Shown here one piece after another: positions 45,702-62,177 of a stretch of DNA of 64,000 nt (position 1 is its first letter; each line of letters starts with the position of its first letter). The position numbers and the translations under genes are program-made. Source of the DNA: Pseudomonas sp. CBZ-4 (GTDB lineage: Bacteria > Pseudomonadota > Gammaproteobacteria > Pseudomonadales > Pseudomonadaceae); contig NZ_ANNV01000102.1 in NCBI RefSeq assembly GCF_000346755.1, forward strand, positions 62,001 through 126,000, in the 5' to 3' direction. The notes under the pieces are model-generated. The model saw only the letters and a program-made list of their open reading frames with translations, searched no databases and had not been told where the DNA came from.

Positions 45702-46526
45702 TTACTTGCGACGACGGACGATCATTTTGTCGGTACGCTTATTACCACGAGTCTTCGCGCCCTTAGTCGGGAAGCCCCATGGCGATACCGGATGACGACC
45801 ACCAGAGGTACGACCTTCACCACCACCGTGTGGGTGGTCAACCGGGTTCATGGCAACACCACGAACGGTTGGGCGAACGCCACGCCAGCGTTTGGCACCA
45901 GCTTTACCCAGCGAACGCAGGCTGTGCTCGGAGTTCGAGACTTCGCCCAGGGTCGCGCGGCATTCAGCCAGCACTTTACGCATCTCACCAGAACGCAGAC
46001 GCAGGGTCACGTAGACACCTTCACGAGCGATCAACTGAGCCGAAGCACCAGCGGAACGAGCGATCTGTGCGCCTTTACCTGGCTTCAATTCGATGCCGTG
46101 TACGGTGCTACCAACTGGAATGTTACGCAGTTGCAGAGCGTTGCCCGGCTTGATCGGTGCCAGGGCACCTGCGATCAGCTGGTCGCCAGCGCTCACGCCT
46201 TTAGGGGCGATGATGTAGCGACGCTCGCCATCTGCGTACAGCAGCAGAGCGATGTGAGCAGTACGGTTTGGATCGTATTCGATACGCTCGACAGTGGCAG
46301 AGATGCCATCTTTGTCGTTGCGACGGAAATCGACCAGACGATAATGCTGCTTATGGCCACCACCGATGTGACGAGTGGTAATACGACCATTGTTGTTACG
46401 ACCACCAGTCTTCGATTTTTTCTCGAGCAGCGGTGCGTGAGGAGCGCCTTTATGCAGCTCCTGGTTGACCACCTTGACCACAAAACGGCGGCCAGGGGAA
46501 GTCGGTTTGCATTTAACGATTGCCAT
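45702..46526 (-). CDS. rplB: 50S ribosomal protein L2
   Basis: A 274-residue protein close to the peptidyl-transferase centre. It begins [20 protein letters not shown] and holds the conserved [20 protein letters not shown] with the functional His. It follows rplW by 14 bases. Confidence 0.98.
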   Translation of the reverse strand: MAIVKCKPTSPGRRFVVKVVNQELHKGAPHAPLLEKKSKTGGRNNNGRITTRHIGGGHKQHYRLVDFRRNDKDGISATVERIEYDPNRTAHIALLLYADGERRYIIAPKGVSAGDQLIAGALAPIKPGNALQLRNIPVGSTVHGIELKPGKGAQIARSAGASAQLIAREGVYVTLRLRSGEMRKVLAECRATLGEVSNSEHSLRSLGKAGAKRWRGVRPTVRGVAMNPVDHPHGGGEGRTSGGRHPVSPWGFPTKGAKTRGNKRTDKMIVRRRK

Positions 46527-46540
46527 GATGCACCCCTTCC

Positions 46541-46840
46541 TTACTCAGCACTGCTGCTGAAATCGAGATCTTGGCCTGGCTGAAGGGAGATAACTGCCTT
46601 CTTCCAGTCATTACGCTTGCCCAGACCGCGAGCAGTGCGCTTGCTCTTACCCAGAACATTCAGGGTAGTAACACGCTCTACTTTCACGCTGAACAGGCTT
46701 TCGACGGCCTTCTTGATTTCCAGCTTGGTTGCGTCAGTTGCAACCTTGAAAACGAACTGGCCTTTCTTGTCAGCCAGAACCGTAGCCTTTTCGGAAACGT
46801 GCGGGCCAAGCAGAACTTTAAATACGCGTTCCTGGTTCAT
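46541..46840 (-). CDS. rplW: 50S ribosomal protein L23
   Basis: A 99-residue exit-tunnel protein and docking point for trigger factor and SRP. It has [20 protein letters not shown] and the basic loop [20 protein letters not shown]. Its ATG overlaps the rplD stop by four bases. Confidence 0.98.
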
Positions 46841-47439
46841 CCCAGCAGCTCCTCGAATTTCTTCACGGCCGACACGGTGATCAACACCTTGTCGTATGCG
46901 ATCAGACTAACTGGATCGGAACCTTGCACGTCACGTACATCAACGTGTGGCAGGTTGCGAGCAGCCAGGTACAGGTTCTGATCAACAGCTTCAGACACGA
47001 TCAAAACGTCGGTCAGGCTCATATTGTTCAGCTTGCCCAGCAGATCTTTGGTTTTTGGACTTTCAACAGCGAAGTCCTGAACCACGACCAGACGATCAGT
47101 ACGCACGAGTTCAGCAAGGATGGAGCGCAGTGCTGCGCGGTACATCTTCTTGTTGAGCTTCTGAGAGTGATCCTGTGGACGAGCTGCGAAAGTGGTACCG
47201 CCGCCACGCCAGATTGGGCTACGGATAGTACCGGCACGAGCACGGCCAGTGCCTTTCTGACGCCAAGGGCGCTTACCGCCACCACGTACGTCGGAACGGG
47301 TCTTTTGCTGCTTGCTACCTTGACGGCCGCCGGCCATGTAGGCCACGACTGCTTGGTGAACGAGCGTCTCGTTGAATTCGCCGCCAAATGTCAGTTCGGA
47401 AACTTCGATCGCTTGAGCGTCATTTACATTTAATTGCAT
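46837..47439 (-). CDS. rplD: 50S ribosomal protein L4
   Basis: A 200-residue protein whose long loop (about 45-95, [20 protein letters not shown]) reaches into the exit tunnel. In E. coli L4 also represses the S10 operon. It follows rplC by 12 bases and overlaps rplW. Confidence 0.98.
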
Positions 47440-47451
47440 GTCAGCTTCCCC

Positions 47452-48087
47452 TTAACCGCGAGCCTTGGCCGCTGGACGTACAACCAGGTTGCCGCCAGTA
47501 GCGCCAGGAACAGCACCCTTGACCAACAACAGATTGCGTTCAGCGTCGACGCGCACTACTTCGAGGGACTGCACGGTCACGCGCTCAGCGCCCATATGAC
47601 CGGACATTTTTTTGCCCTTGAATACACGACCAGGAGTCTGGCACTGGCCAATAGAGCCCGGGACGCGGTGGGAAACGGAGTTACCGTGAGTGTTGTCTTG
47701 GCCACGGAAATTCCAACGCTTGATCGTACCCTGGAAGCCTTTACCCTTGGACTGACCGGTTACATCAACCAGTTGACCAGCGGCGAAGATTTCAGCGTTG
47801 ATCAGATCGCCAGCCTGGTAGTCGCCATCTTCAAGACGGAACTCCATAACAGTACGACCAGCTGCAACGTTTGCTTTTGCGAAGTGACCTGCTTGAGCAG
47901 CAGTCACGCGCGAAGCACGACGCTCGCCGACAGTGACTTGCACTGCACGATAGCCATCGGTTTCTTCAGTTTTGAACTGGGTGACGCGATTCGGTTCGAT
48001 CTCAATGACCGTGACCGGAATGGAGACACCTTCTTCGGTGAAAATACGGGTCATACCGCATTTACGACCGACTACACCAATAGTCAT
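47452..48087 (-). CDS. rplC: 50S ribosomal protein L3
   Basis: A 211-residue assembly-initiating protein, [20 protein letters not shown], with the extension toward the peptidyl-transferase centre ([20 protein letters not shown]) that contains the Gln modified by PrmB in known homologues. The start at 48087 was chosen from the conserved N-terminus; the open frame runs 33 bases further. Confidence 0.98.
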   Translation of the reverse strand: MTIGVVGRKCGMTRIFTEEGVSIPVTVIEIEPNRVTQFKTEETDGYRAVQVTVGERRASRVTAAQAGHFAKANVAAGRTVMEFRLEDGDYQAGDLINAEIFAAGQLVDVTGQSKGKGFQGTIKRWNFRGQDNTHGNSVSHRVPGSIGQCQTPGRVFKGKKMSGHMGAERVTVQSLEVVRVDAERNLLLVKGAVPGATGGNLVVRPAAKARG

Positions 48088-48168
48088 GTTGTAAACCTCA
48101 TGAGTGTACGGGGCTTTCACCCGCTATGGCCGCCCATTTCAGAGCGTTACACGACTAAGACCCAAGTC

Positions 48169-48480
48169 TTAGCCGAGGCTGATCTGTACTTCCACACCGG
48201 CCGCCAGATCAAGCTTCATAAGTGCATCAACGGTTTTATCCGTTGGCTGGACGATGTCCAGAACGCGCTTATGAGTACGGATCTCGTACTGGTCACGCGC
48301 GTCTTTGTTGACGTGCGGGGAGACCAGAACGGTGAACCGCTCTTTACGGGTAGGCAGTGGAATTGGACCACGCACTTGTGCACCAGTACGTTTCGCGGTT
48401 TCCACGATTTCCTGGGTGGATTGGTCGATCAGGCGATGGTCAAAAGCCTTCAACCTGATACGGATTTGCTGATTTTGCAT
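48169..48480 (-). CDS. rpsJ: 30S ribosomal protein S10 (NusE)
   Basis: A 103-residue protein, [20 protein letters not shown], with [20 protein letters not shown]. It acts in the ribosome head and, as NusE, with NusB in antitermination. First gene of the S10 operon, with a near-consensus promoter upstream. Confidence 0.98.
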
Positions 48481-48542
48481 TGGATTTCAGACTCCGGCTG
48501 CTATTCCCAGCGAGCGCAATACGCCCGTTAAAAGGAGGCGCA

Positions 48543-48571
48543 ATTCTATAGACGCCCCAGATAGGTGTCAA
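48543..48571 (-). promoter_or_regulatory. S10-operon promoter
   Basis: On the minus strand a perfect TTGACA (48566-48571) and TAGAAT (48543-48548) are 17 bases apart. It begins just after the tuf terminator and lies about 63 bases before the rpsJ start; AAAAGGAGGCG within the leader is on the opposite strand. Confidence 0.75.
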
Positions 48572-48576
48572 CCCAA

Positions 48577-48603
48577 TAAAAAAAGCCCCCGCTGAGCGGG
48601 GGC
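48577..48603 (-). terminator. tuf (str-operon) terminator
   Basis: GCCCCCGC (48585-48592) pairs with GCGGGGGC (48596-48603); on the minus strand a run of seven T follows. It separates the str operon from the S10 operon. Confidence 0.92.
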
Positions 48604-48638
48604 CTTTTTCAAAGCATCAAGCTAACTCAAAAAAGAGC

Positions 48639-49832
48639 TTACTCGATGATTTTAGCTACAACACCAGCACCAACGGTACGGCCGCCTTCACGGATAGCGA
48701 AGCGCAGACCGTCTTCCATTGCGATGGTTTTGATCAGGGTAACTTCCATTTGGATGTTATCACCTGGCATTACCATTTCAACGCCTTCTGGCAGCTGGCA
48801 GTTACCAGTCACGTCAGTAGTACGGAAGTAGAACTGAGGACGGTAGCCTTTGAAGAACGGAGTGTGACGACCGCCTTCTTCTTTGCTCAGAACGTAGACT
48901 TCTGCGGTGAACTTGGTGTGCGGCTTAACGGTGCCTGGCTTAACCAGAACCTGGCCACGCTCAACGTCGTCACGCTTGGTACCACGCAGCAGAACGCCGC
49001 AGTTCTCGCCAGCACGACCTTCGTCGAGCAGTTTGCGGAACATTTCAACACCGGTGCAGGTGGTGACGGTGGTGTCACGCAGACCAACGATTTCCAGTGG
49101 ATCTTGAACGCGAACGATACCGCGCTCGATACGACCAGTCACAACAGTACCGCGACCGGAGATCGAGAATACGTCTTCGATTGGCATCAGGAACGGCTTG
49201 TCGGTCAGACGAACTGGTTCTGGGATGTAGGTATCCAGAGTTTCAACCAGTTTACGAACGGCAGTGGTGCCCATTTCGTTGTCGTCTTTGCCTTCCAGAG
49301 CCATACGAGCAGAACCGATGATGATCGGAGTGTCGTCACCTGGGAAGTCGTAAGTACTCAGCAGATCGCGCACTTCCATCTCAACCAGTTCCAGCAGCTC
49401 AGCGTCGTCTACCAGGTCAGCCTTGTTCAGGAAAACCACGATGTACGGAACGCCTACCTGACGGGACAGCAGGATGTGCTCACGGGTTTGCGGCATCGGA
49501 CCATCAGCGGCCGAGCAAACCAGGATCGCGCCGTCCATTTGGGCAGCACCGGTGATCATGTTCTTCACATAGTCAGCGTGACCTGGGCAGTCAACGTGAG
49601 CGTAGTGACGAATCTTCGAGTTGTACTCGACGTGCGCGGTGTTGATGGTGATACCACGAGCTTTTTCTTCTGGAGCGCTGTCGATCTTGTCGAAATCAAC
49701 GATTGCAGAACCGAATACTTCGGAGCAAACGCGAGTCAGAGCTGCGGTCAGAGTGGTTTTACCGTGGTCAACGTGGCCGATGGTGCCAACGTTTACGTGC
49801 GGTAGGGAACGATCAAATTTTTCTTTAGCCAC
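48639..49832 (-). CDS. tuf: Elongation factor Tu
   Basis: A 397-residue GTPase that brings aminoacyl-tRNA to the ribosome. GTP motifs are [19 protein letters not shown] and NKADLVD; domains 2 and 3 follow. The start is GTG, as in other tuf genes. It is the last gene of the str operon, 31 bases after fusA; a second tuf copy, usual in Pseudomonas near secE, would be outside the window. Confidence 0.98.
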   Translation of the reverse strand: MAKEKFDRSLPHVNVGTIGHVDHGKTTLTAALTRVCSEVFGSAIVDFDKIDSAPEEKARGITINTAHVEYNSKIRHYAHVDCPGHADYVKNMITGAAQMDGAILVCSAADGPMPQTREHILLSRQVGVPYIVVFLNKADLVDDAELLELVEMEVRDLLSTYDFPGDDTPIIIGSARMALEGKDDNEMGTTAVRKLVETLDTYIPEPVRLTDKPFLMPIEDVFSISGRGTVVTGRIERGIVRVQDPLEIVGLRDTTVTTCTGVEMFRKLLDEGRAGENCGVLLRGTKRDDVERGQVLVKPGTVKPHTKFTAEVYVLSKEEGGRHTPFFKGYRPQFYFRTTDVTGNCQLPEGVEMVMPGDNIQMEVTLIKTIAMEDGLRFAIREGGRTVGAGVVAKIIE

Positions 49833-49863
49833 GACAATTAACTCCTAGCCTAAACGGGCTGAA

Positions 49864-51969
49864 TCAGCCTTGTTTTTTGGTAACGGTTTCGACGATGTGC
49901 GACGGAGCCGTATTGTATTTCTTGAATTCCATAGAGTAGCTTGCGCGACCCTGGGACATGGAGCGAACGTCGGTCGCATAACCGAACATCTCACCCAACG
50001 GAACCTCGGCGCGAATCACTTTGCCGGAAACCGTGTCTTCCATACCCAAGATCATGCCACGACGACGGTTAAGGTCGCCCATGACATCACCCATATAGTC
50101 TTCAGGTGTAACAACTTCTACCGCCATGATCGGCTCAAGCAACTCACCACCGCCCTTCTGGGCCAGTTGCTTGGTCGCCATGGAGGCAGCCACCTTAAAC
50201 GCCATCTCGTTGGAGTCGACGTCGTGGTAAGAACCGTCAAAAACGGTTGCTTTCAGGCCGATCAGCGGATAGCCGGCAACAACGCCGTTCTTCATCTGCT
50301 CTTCGATGCCCTTCTGGATAGCCGGGATGTATTCCTTAGGAACCACACCACCAACTACTTCGTTCACGAATTGCAGACCTTCCTGACCTTCGTCAGCAGG
50401 AGCAAAACGGATCCAGCAGTGACCGAACTGACCACGACCGCCGGACTGACGAACGAACTTGCCTTCGATTTCACAGTTCTTCGTGATGCGCTCACGATAG
50501 GAAACCTGAGGCTTACCGATGTTGGCTTCGACGTTGAACTCACGGCGCATCCGGTCAACCAGGATGTCCAGGTGCAACTCGCCCATGCCGGAGATGATCG
50601 TTTGACCAGTCTCTTCATCAGTCTTAACGCGGAAAGATGGATCTTCCTGAGCAAGCTTGCCCAGAGCGATACCCATTTTTTCCTGGTCATCCTTGGTCTT
50701 AGGCTCTACGGCAACCGAAATAACCGGCTCCGGGAAGTCCATGCGAACCAGGATGATTGGCTTGGCAGCGTCGCACAAAGTCTCACCAGTGGTGACGTCC
50801 TTCATGCCGATCAGGGCCGCGATGTCACCAGCGCGCACTTCCTTGATCTCTTCACGGGCGTTTGCGTGCATTTGCACCATACGGCCCACGCGCTCTTTCT
50901 TGCCTTTAACCGAGTTGATCACGCCGTCGCCGGATGCCAACACGCCCGAGTAAACGCGGACGAAGGTCAAAGTACCCACGAATGGGTCGGTAGCGATCTT
51001 GAACGCCAGCGCCGAGAACGGCTCGCTGTCGTCAGCATGACGCTCCATCTCTTCTTCCTCGTTATCAGGGTTGGTACCCTTGATAGCAGGAATGTCGGTT
51101 GGAGCCGGCAGGTAGTCGATAACGGCGTCGAGAACCAGGGGAACACCCTTGTTCTTGAAGGAAGAACCGCAAACAGCCAAGACGATTTCGCCAGCGATAG
51201 TACGCTGACGCAGAGCGGCCTTGATTTCCTCGTTGGTGAGTTCTTCACCTTCAAGGTACTTGTTCATCAGCTCTTCGCTGGCTTCGGCAGCAGCCTCAAC
51301 CATGTTACCGCGCCACTCGTCAGCCAGTTCCTGAAGCTCTTCAGGGATAGGCTTGCGAACTGGGACCATACCTTTGTCAGCGTCGTTCCAGTAGACCGCT
51401 TCCATGGTGAGCAGATCGATCTGCCCCTGGAAGTTATCTTCGGAACCGATGGCCAGCTGGATTGGCACCGGAGTGTGACCCAGGCGCTGCTTGATCTGAC
51501 CGATCACGCGCAGGAAGTTGGCACCAGCACGGTCCATCTTGTTTACGTAAACAAGACGTGGAACGCCGTACTTGTTGGCTTGACGCCATACGGTTTCCGA
51601 CTGAGGCTCAACACCCGAGGTACCGCAGAACACAACGACAGCGCCGTCGAGTACGCGCAGGGAACGCTCAACTTCAATGGTGAAGTCTACGTGGCCCGGG
51701 GTATCGATTACGTTGAAGCGGTGCTCGTTCTTGTACTGCTTGGCAGAACCAGACCAGAAAGCGGTAATAGCAGCAGAAGTAATGGTAATACCACGCTCCT
51801 GCTCCTGAACCATCCAGTCTGTGGTCGCGGCGCCGTCATGCACCTCGCCCATTTTGTGACTTTTGCCGGTGTAAAACAGTACGCGCTCGGTGGTGGTGGT
51901 TTTACCAGCATCCACGTGAGCAACGATACCGATGTTACGGTAGCGGCTAATCGGAGTAGTACGAGCCAT
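49864..51969 (-). CDS. fusA: Elongation factor G
   Basis: A 701-residue translocase GTPase with [23 protein letters not shown] and NKMDRAG motifs and domains II-V after about residue 300. It moves tRNA and mRNA through the ribosome and helps recycling. It follows rpsG by 30 bases in the str operon. Confidence 0.98.
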   Translation of the reverse strand: MARTTPISRYRNIGIVAHVDAGKTTTTERVLFYTGKSHKMGEVHDGAATTDWMVQEQERGITITSAAITAFWSGSAKQYKNEHRFNVIDTPGHVDFTIEVERSLRVLDGAVVVFCGTSGVEPQSETVWRQANKYGVPRLVYVNKMDRAGANFLRVIGQIKQRLGHTPVPIQLAIGSEDNFQGQIDLLTMEAVYWNDADKGMVPVRKPIPEELQELADEWRGNMVEAAAEASEELMNKYLEGEELTNEEIKAALRQRTIAGEIVLAVCGSSFKNKGVPLVLDAVIDYLPAPTDIPAIKGTNPDNEEEEMERHADDSEPFSALAFKIATDPFVGTLTFVRVYSGVLASGDGVINSVKGKKERVGRMVQMHANAREEIKEVRAGDIAALIGMKDVTTGETLCDAAKPIILVRMDFPEPVISVAVEPKTKDDQEKMGIALGKLAQEDPSFRVKTDEETGQTIISGMGELHLDILVDRMRREFNVEANIGKPQVSYRERITKNCEIEGKFVRQSGGRGQFGHCWIRFAPADEGQEGLQFVNEVVGGVVPKEYIPAIQKGIEEQMKNGVVAGYPLIGLKATVFDGSYHDVDSNEMAFKVAASMATKQLAQKGGGELLEPIMAVEVVTPEDYMGDVMGDLNRRRGMILGMEDTVSGKVIRAEVPLGEMFGYATDVRSMSQGRASYSMEFKKYNTAPSHIVETVTKKQG

Positions 51970-51999
51970 AAAGCCCTCGCAAAATTAGTGAAGCTAAGA

Positions 52000-52491
<492 letters not shown>

Positions 52492-52588
52492 TCAGGTTCG
52501 CTCGGAATCGGTGCCCTTTCGGGACGCCTCCGACCTTACTCTTATCGACTCAGAAAATAAGATGATTCAGTTTTACAAAAAGCCGCTA

Positions 52589-52960
52589 CTACTTAGGCTT
52601 CTTGGTACCGTACTTCGAACGACCCTGGTTACGACCTTTAACGCCGGAAGTATCCAAGGAGCCGCGTACGGTGTGGTAACGAACACCTGGCAAGTCTTTT
52701 ACACGACCGCCGCGGATCAGTACCACGCTGTGCTCTTGCAGGTTGTGGCCTTCACCGCCGATGTACGAGGAAACCTCGAAACCGTTGGTCAGGCGCACAC
52801 GGCATACTTTACGCAGTGCCGAGTTAGGTTTTTTCGGCGTGGTGGTATACACACGGGTGCATACGCCACGACGTTGCGGGCAGTTCTGCAGCGCAGGTAC
52901 GTCGGATTTCTCGACGATACGCTTACGCGGCTGACGTACCAGCTGGTTGATAGTTGCCAT
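52589..52960 (-). CDS. rpsL: 30S ribosomal protein S12
   Basis: A 123-residue decoding-centre protein. The two loops tied to streptomycin resistance are wild type, with Lys in [13 protein letters not shown] and in [15 protein letters not shown]. The latter loop also holds the Asp methylthiolated by RimO in homologues. It heads the str operon, with its own promoter 90-120 bases upstream. Confidence 0.98.
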   Translation of the reverse strand: MATINQLVRQPRKRIVEKSDVPALQNCPQRRGVCTRVYTTTPKKPNSALRKVCRVRLTNGFEVSSYIGGEGHNLQEHSVVLIRGGRVKDLPGVRYHTVRGSLDTSGVKGRNQGRSKYGTKKPK

Positions 52961-53051
52961 CTACTAGCTCCACTGTTGTCTTGCGACGCTATTGTCTTGC
53001 AAGAAAAGCAAAATGGCAGGAACGAATTCCCGCCAAATTTAGGGGTACAAG

Positions 53052-53080
53052 AGTCTAAAGAGGATCTTGTCCCCAGTCAA
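53052..53080 (-). promoter_or_regulatory. str-operon promoter
   Basis: On the minus strand TTGACT (53075-53080) and TAGACT (53052-53057) are 17 bases apart, in the 216-base rpoC-rpsL spacer. No convincing terminator for rpoC lies before it, so some read-through from the rpoBC unit is possible. Confidence 0.7.
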
Positions 53081-53176
53081 GGCAAGGCCCCGACCTTCCC
53101 ACCTGTCGAACCGGGGCAAAATTGCCTCGATCCGACGAATGGGACTGCCAGGGCCCAGACTTATTTATCGCAGAAC

Positions 53177-56100
53177 TCAGTTACCGCTTGAGTTCAGCGC
53201 TTCGGTCAGTGCAGCTTCCACTTCACTGGCGCTTACGCGCAGCGGCTTGTCAGCATCACGGCGGCGCTTGCGCTCGCTGTGGTAAGCCAAACCGGTACCT
53301 GCCGGGATCAAACGACCCACGACAACGTTTTCTTTCAGGCCGCGCAGGTAGTCGCGCTTGCCGGTTACCGCTGCTTCGGTCAGTACGCGAGTGGTCTCCT
53401 GGAAGGAGGCCGCCGAGATGAACGACTCAGTGGACAACGACGCCTTGGTGATACCCAGCAACACGCGAGTGAACTTGGAAACGAATTTCTCGTCGTTCGC
53501 CAGGCGCTCGTTTTCTACCAGTACGTGAGTCAGTTCCATCTGGTCGCCCTTGATGAAACTGGAATCGCCGGATTCTGCGATTTCAACTTTACGCAGCATC
53601 TGACGCAGGATGGTCTCGATGTGCTTGTCGTTGATCTTCACGCCTTGCAGACGGTAAACGTCCTGGATCTCGTTCACGATGTACTTGGCCAGCGCACTCA
53701 CACCCAGCAGACGCAGGATGTCGTGTGGATCGCTTGGGCCGTCGGAGATAACTTCGCCGCGGTTTACCTGTTCGCCTTCGAACACGTTCAGGTGACGCCA
53801 CTTCGGAATCAGCTCTTCGTACGGATCGCTACCGTCGTTCGGGGTAATGACCAGACGGCGCTTGCCCTTGGTCTCTTTACCGAACGCGATGGTGCCGCTG
53901 ACTTCAGCCAGAATCGACGCTTCTTTCGGACGACGAGCTTCGAACAAGTCGGCAACACGCGGCAGACCACCGGTGATGTCACGAGTTTTCGAAGTTTCTT
54001 GCGGGATACGCGCGATAACATCACCGATCGCGATCTTCGCACCATCCGCTACACCGACCAGGGCGTTGGCTGGCAGGAAGTACTGAGCGATTACGTCAGT
54101 ACCTGGCAGCAGCAAGTCCTTGCCGTTGTCGTCGACCATCTTCACGGCAGGACGGATGTCTTTACCGGCAGCTGGACGATCTTTCGCGTCGAGTACTTCA
54201 ATGTTGGTCATACCGGTCAATTCGTCAGTCTGACGCTTGATCGTGATGCCTTCTTCCATGCCCACGTAGGTCACGGTACCTTTCATTTCGGTAACGATTG
54301 GGTGAGTGTGCGGATCCCACTTGGCCACGATTGCGCCAGCGTCGACCTTGTCACCTTCTTTAACCGAAATCACAGCACCGTACGGCAGCTTGTAACGCTC
54401 ACGCTCACGACCGTAGTCATCAGCGATGGCCAGCTCACCGGAACGGGACACAGCAACCAGGTGGCCATCCACTCGCTCAACGTGCTTCAGGTTGTGCAGA
54501 CGGACGGTACCGCCATTCTTCACCTGAACGCTGTCGGCTGCGGAGGTCCGGCTTGCCGCACCACCGATGTGGAACGTACGCATGGTCAGCTGGGTACCCG
54601 GCTCACCGATGGACTGGGCAGCAATAACGCCGACCGCTTCACCGATGTTCACCTGGTGACCACGTGCCAAGTCACGGCCGTAGCACTTGGCGCAAATGCC
54701 GTAGCGGGTTTCGCAGCTGATCGGCGAGCGAACAATCACTTCGTCGATGCTGTTGAGTTCGATGAACTCGACCCACTTCTCGTCTACCAGAGTACCGGCA
54801 GGAACGATGATTTCTTCGGTGCCTGGCTTGAATACGTCACGGGCGATCACTCGACCCAGTACGCGCTCACCCAGCGGCTCTACAACGTCACCGCCTTCAA
54901 TGTGCGGAGTCATCAGCAGGCCGTGCTCGGTGCCGCAGTCGATCTCGGTCACAACCAGATCTTGTGCAACGTCTACCAGACGACGAGTCAGGTAACCCGA
55001 GTTAGCGGTTTTCAACGCGGTATCCGCAAGACCCTTACGAGCACCGTGAGTGGAGATGAAGTACTGAAGTACGCTCAAACCTTCACGGAAGTTCGCAGTA
55101 ATCGGCGTTTCGATGATGGAACCGTCCGGCTTGGCCATCAGGCCACGCATACCGGCGAGCTGACGGATCTGCGCAGCAGAACCCCGTGCGCCCGAGTCGG
55201 CCATCATGTACATCGAGTTGAAGGACTCTTGATCGACTTCCACGCCGTGACGGTCGATAACCTTCTCTTTCGAGAGGTTGGCCATCATCGCCTTGGAAAC
55301 TTCGTCGTTCGCCTTCGACCAAAGGTCGATCACTTTGTTGTACTTCTCGCCCTGGGTTACCAGGCCGGAGGCGTACTGGCTCTCGATCTCTTTCACTTCA
55401 TCGGTAGCAGCACCAATGATCTGGGCTTTTTCATCCGGGATAACGAAGTCGTTAACACCGATGGAAACGCCGGAAATGGTCGAGTAGGCAAAACCGGTGT
55501 ACATCAACTGGTCAGCGAAGATCACGGTCTCTTTCAAACCAACCACGCGGTAGCACTGGTTGATCAGCTTGGAGATCGCCTTTTTCTTCATCGGCAGGTT
55601 GACGACGTCGTACGACAGACCTTTTGGCACAACTTGATACAGCAGCGCACGGCCGACGGTAGTGTCGACGATACGGGTGCCGCTCACGCTGCCGCCATCA
55701 CGGTCGTTGACGGTTTCGTTGATCCGCACTTTGACCTTGGCGTGCAGTGCAGCTTCGCCGGCACGGAACACACGGTCAACTTCTTGCAGGTCAGCGAATA
55801 CACGACCTTCGCCCTTGGCGTTGATCGCTTCACGGGTCATGTAGTACAGACCCAATACAACGTCCTGCGACGGAACGATGATTGGCTCACCGTTGGCTGG
55901 CGACAGAATGTTGTTGGTCGACATCATCAACGCACGCGCTTCCAACTGGGCTTCCAGTGTCAGCGGTACGTGCACGGCCATTTGGTCGCCGTCGAAGTCG
56001 GCGTTGTACGCAGCACAGACCAGAGGGTGCAGCTGGATAGCCTTGCCTTCGATCAGTACCGGTTCAAACGCCTGGATACCCAGACGGTGAAGGGTCGGTG

Positions 56101-57376
56101 CACGGTTGAGGAGAACCGGGTGTTCGCGGATCACTTCAGCGAGAACGTCCCAAACCTCTGGCAGTTCGCGCTCGACCATTTTCTTGGCCGCTTTGATGGT
56201 GGTCGCGAGACCGCGCATTTCCAGCTTGCCGAAGATGAATGGCTTGAACAGCTCGAGAGCCATCTTCTTAGGCAGACCGCACTGGTGCAGACGCAGGGTC
56301 GGGCCTACGGTAATTACCGAACGACCGGAGTAGTCAACACGCTTACCGAGCAAGTTCTGACGGAAACGACCTTGCTTACCCTTGATCATGTCAGCCAGGG
56401 ATTTCAGAGGACGCTTGTTGGAACCGGTGATAGCGCGGCCACGACGACCGTTGTCGAGCAAGGCGTCGACGGCTTCTTGCAACATACGCTTTTCGTTGCG
56501 CACGATGATGTCCGGAGCGGACAGATCAAGCAGGCGCTTCAAGCGGTTGTTACGGTTGATCACGCGGCGGTACAGGTCGTTGAGGTCGGACGTCGCGAAA
56601 CGACCACCGTCCAACGGTACCAGCGGACGCAGGTCTGGCGGCAGAACCGGCAGAACGGTCAGCACCATCCACTCTGGCAAGTTGCCGGAACCCTGGAAGG
56701 CTTCCATCAACTTCAGACGCTTGGACAGTTTCTTGATCTTGGTTTCAGAGTTGGTTTGCGGAATTTCTTCGCGCAGACGGCCAATCTCGTGTTCCAGGTC
56801 GATAGCGTGCAGCAGCTCGCGGACAGCTTCGGCACCCATGCGGGCATCGAAATCGTCGCCAAACTCTTCCAGCGCTTCGAAGTACTGCTCGTCGTTCAGC
56901 AGCTGACCTTTTTCAAGGGTGGTCATGCCTGGATCGATAACGACATAGCTCTCGAAGTAGAGAACGCGTTCGATATCACGCAGGGTCATGTCCATCAGCA
57001 AGCCGATACGGGACGGCAGCGATTTCAGGAACCAGATGTGGGCAACCGGCGAAGCCAGTTCGATGTGCGCCATGCGCTCACGACGAACTTTGGCCAGCGC
57101 AACTTCAACGCCGCACTTCTCGCAGATCACACCACGGTGCTTCAAGCGCTTGTACTTACCGCACAGGCACTCGTAATCCTTTACCGGGCCAAAGATCTTG
57201 GCGCAGAACAGGCCGTCACGCTCAGGTTTGAACGTACGGTAGTTGATGGTTTCCGGCTTTTTAACTTCACCGAACGACCACGAACGGATCATCTCAGGCG
57301 ATGCCAATCCAATACGGATGGCGTCGAACTCTTCGACTTGACCCTGGTTTTTCAGCAAATTCAGTAGGTCTTTCAA
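53177..57376 (-). CDS. rpoC: RNA polymerase beta-prime subunit
   Basis: A 1399-residue subunit. The N-terminal zinc site has CLCGKYK and VICEKCG (about 70-90); the catalytic magnesium motif is [12 protein letters not shown]; a second zinc site has [15 protein letters not shown]. The start is TTG at 57374-57376 with a strong GGAGGAAAGG site, giving [12 protein letters not shown] as in other pseudomonads. It follows rpoB by 64 bases that hold a strong hairpin. Confidence 0.98.
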   Translation of the reverse strand: MKDLLNLLKNQGQVEEFDAIRIGLASPEMIRSWSFGEVKKPETINYRTFKPERDGLFCAKIFGPVKDYECLCGKYKRLKHRGVICEKCGVEVALAKVRRERMAHIELASPVAHIWFLKSLPSRIGLLMDMTLRDIERVLYFESYVVIDPGMTTLEKGQLLNDEQYFEALEEFGDDFDARMGAEAVRELLHAIDLEHEIGRLREEIPQTNSETKIKKLSKRLKLMEAFQGSGNLPEWMVLTVLPVLPPDLRPLVPLDGGRFATSDLNDLYRRVINRNNRLKRLLDLSAPDIIVRNEKRMLQEAVDALLDNGRRGRAITGSNKRPLKSLADMIKGKQGRFRQNLLGKRVDYSGRSVITVGPTLRLHQCGLPKKMALELFKPFIFGKLEMRGLATTIKAAKKMVERELPEVWDVLAEVIREHPVLLNRAPTLHRLGIQAFEPVLIEGKAIQLHPLVCAAYNADFDGDQMAVHVPLTLEAQLEARALMMSTNNILSPANGEPIIVPSQDVVLGLYYMTREAINAKGEGRVFADLQEVDRVFRAGEAALHAKVKVRINETVNDRDGGSVSGTRIVDTTVGRALLYQVVPKGLSYDVVNLPMKKKAISKLINQCYRVVGLKETVIFADQLMYTGFAYSTISGVSIGVNDFVIPDEKAQIIGAATDEVKEIESQYASGLVTQGEKYNKVIDLWSKANDEVSKAMMANLSKEKVIDRHGVEVDQESFNSMYMMADSGARGSAAQIRQLAGMRGLMAKPDGSIIETPITANFREGLSVLQYFISTHGARKGLADTALKTANSGYLTRRLVDVAQDLVVTEIDCGTEHGLLMTPHIEGGDVVEPLGERVLGRVIARDVFKPGTEEIIVPAGTLVDEKWVEFIELNSIDEVIVRSPISCETRYGICAKCYGRDLARGHQVNIGEAVGVIAAQSIGEPGTQLTMRTFHIGGAASRTSAADSVQVKNGGTVRLHNLKHVERVDGHLVAVSRSGELAIADDYGRERERYKLPYGAVISVKEGDKVDAGAIVAKWDPHTHPIVTEMKGTVTYVGMEEGITIKRQTDELTGMTNIEVLDAKDRPAAGKDIRPAVKMVDDNGKDLLLPGTDVIAQYFLPANALVGVADGAKIAIGDVIARIPQETSKTRDITGGLPRVADLFEARRPKEASILAEVSGTIAFGKETKGKRRLVITPNDGSDPYEELIPKWRHLNVFEGEQVNRGEVISDGPSDPHDILRLLGVSALAKYIVNEIQDVYRLQGVKINDKHIETILRQMLRKVEIAESGDSSFIKGDQMELTHVLVENERLANDEKFVSKFTRVLLGITKASLSTESFISAASFQETTRVLTEAAVTGKRDYLRGLKENVVVGRLIPAGTGLAYHSERKRRRDADKPLRVSASEVEAALTEALNSSGN

Positions 57377-57398
57377 GGCCTTTCCTCCTGGCGGAGCA

Positions 57399-57425
57399 GA
57401 GAGCGGGCTAAACAGCCCCGCTCTC
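57399..57425 (-). other. Strong hairpin between rpoB and rpoC
   Basis: GAGAGCGGGCT (57399-57409) pairs with AGCCCCGCTCTC (57414-57425) with one bulged base. No T-run follows, so it is unlikely to terminate; an RNA processing or stability element is more likely. Confidence 0.6.
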
Positions 57426-57440
57426 GATTCGCGTCACGTG

Positions 57441-61514
<4,074 letters not shown>

Positions 61515-61658
61515 CAGCGTTCCCCAGCTTGGTCACCTGCTTGTTTGGCCCCTCCGACGGGAGCAGCCAGAAAATCTTGCAAACCCCTTGGTTTGCACCA
61601 CCGCTTCGGGTGGCTACAGCGCGTTAATGGCGGCGACCTAGTCGGCAGCCAAGAACGG

Positions 61659-61687
61659 AAAAAGGCCGGTGGCAAGAGCCACCAGCC
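61659..61687 (-). terminator. Attenuator-like terminator between rplL and rpoB
   Basis: GGCCGGTGGC (61664-61673) pairs with GCCACCAGCC (61678-61687), with one G-U pair on the transcript, and on the minus strand TTTTT follows. Since rpoB depends on the same transcript, it must be partial, as known for the E. coli rplL-rpoB spacer. Two further hairpins lie after it (GCAAACC/GGTTTGC at 61577-61594 and CCACC/GGTGG just before). Confidence 0.75.
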
Positions 61688-61733
61688 ATCAGCCTTCAGC
61701 TTAACGCTTGGGCTGGAGACGCAAGGTCGATGC

Positions 61734-62099
61734 TTACTTCAGCTCGACTTTAGCGCCTGCTTCTTCCAGAGTAGCTTTGGCTTTGTCAGCAGCGTCTTTC
61801 GACACAGCTTCCAGAACCACGGCAGGAGCGCCGTCAACTACAGCCTTGGCTTCTTTCAGGCCCAGACCGGTCAGTTCACGTACTGCCTTGATCACGTTTA
61901 CTTTCTTCTCGCCAGCTTCGGTCAGCATGACGTTGAATTCGGTTTGCTCTTCAACAACGGCAGCAGCAGCAGCTGGGCCAGCGGAAGCAGCGGCAGCGGA
62001 AACGCCGAATTTTTCTTCGAAAGCTTTGATCAGCTCAACAACCTGCAGAACCGACATTTCAGCTACGGCGTTGAGGATATCGTCTTGGGAGATAGACAT
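61734..62099 (-). CDS. rplL: 50S ribosomal protein L7/L12
   Basis: A 121-residue stalk protein. It has an N-terminal dimer domain ([20 protein letters not shown]), an Ala-rich hinge (about 35-50) and a C-terminal domain that recruits translation GTPases ([13 protein letters not shown]). It lies 78 bases after rplJ. Confidence 0.98.
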   Translation of the reverse strand: MSISQDDILNAVAEMSVLQVVELIKAFEEKFGVSAAAASAGPAAAAAVVEEQTEFNVMLTEAGEKKVNVIKAVRELTGLGLKEAKAVVDGAPAVVLEAVSKDAADKAKATLEEAGAKVELK

Positions 62100-62177
62100 T
62101 GCTGTATTTCCTGAATTGGGGGACGGCCTACACGGCCATCGAAATAAACAAAAATACGCGAGAGAAGTCGTTCAGCC

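Noticed and set aside
52961..53176. Terminator after rpoC
   Set aside because: Several GC-rich stretches exist in the spacer, but none forms a clean stem followed by a T-run on the minus strand.
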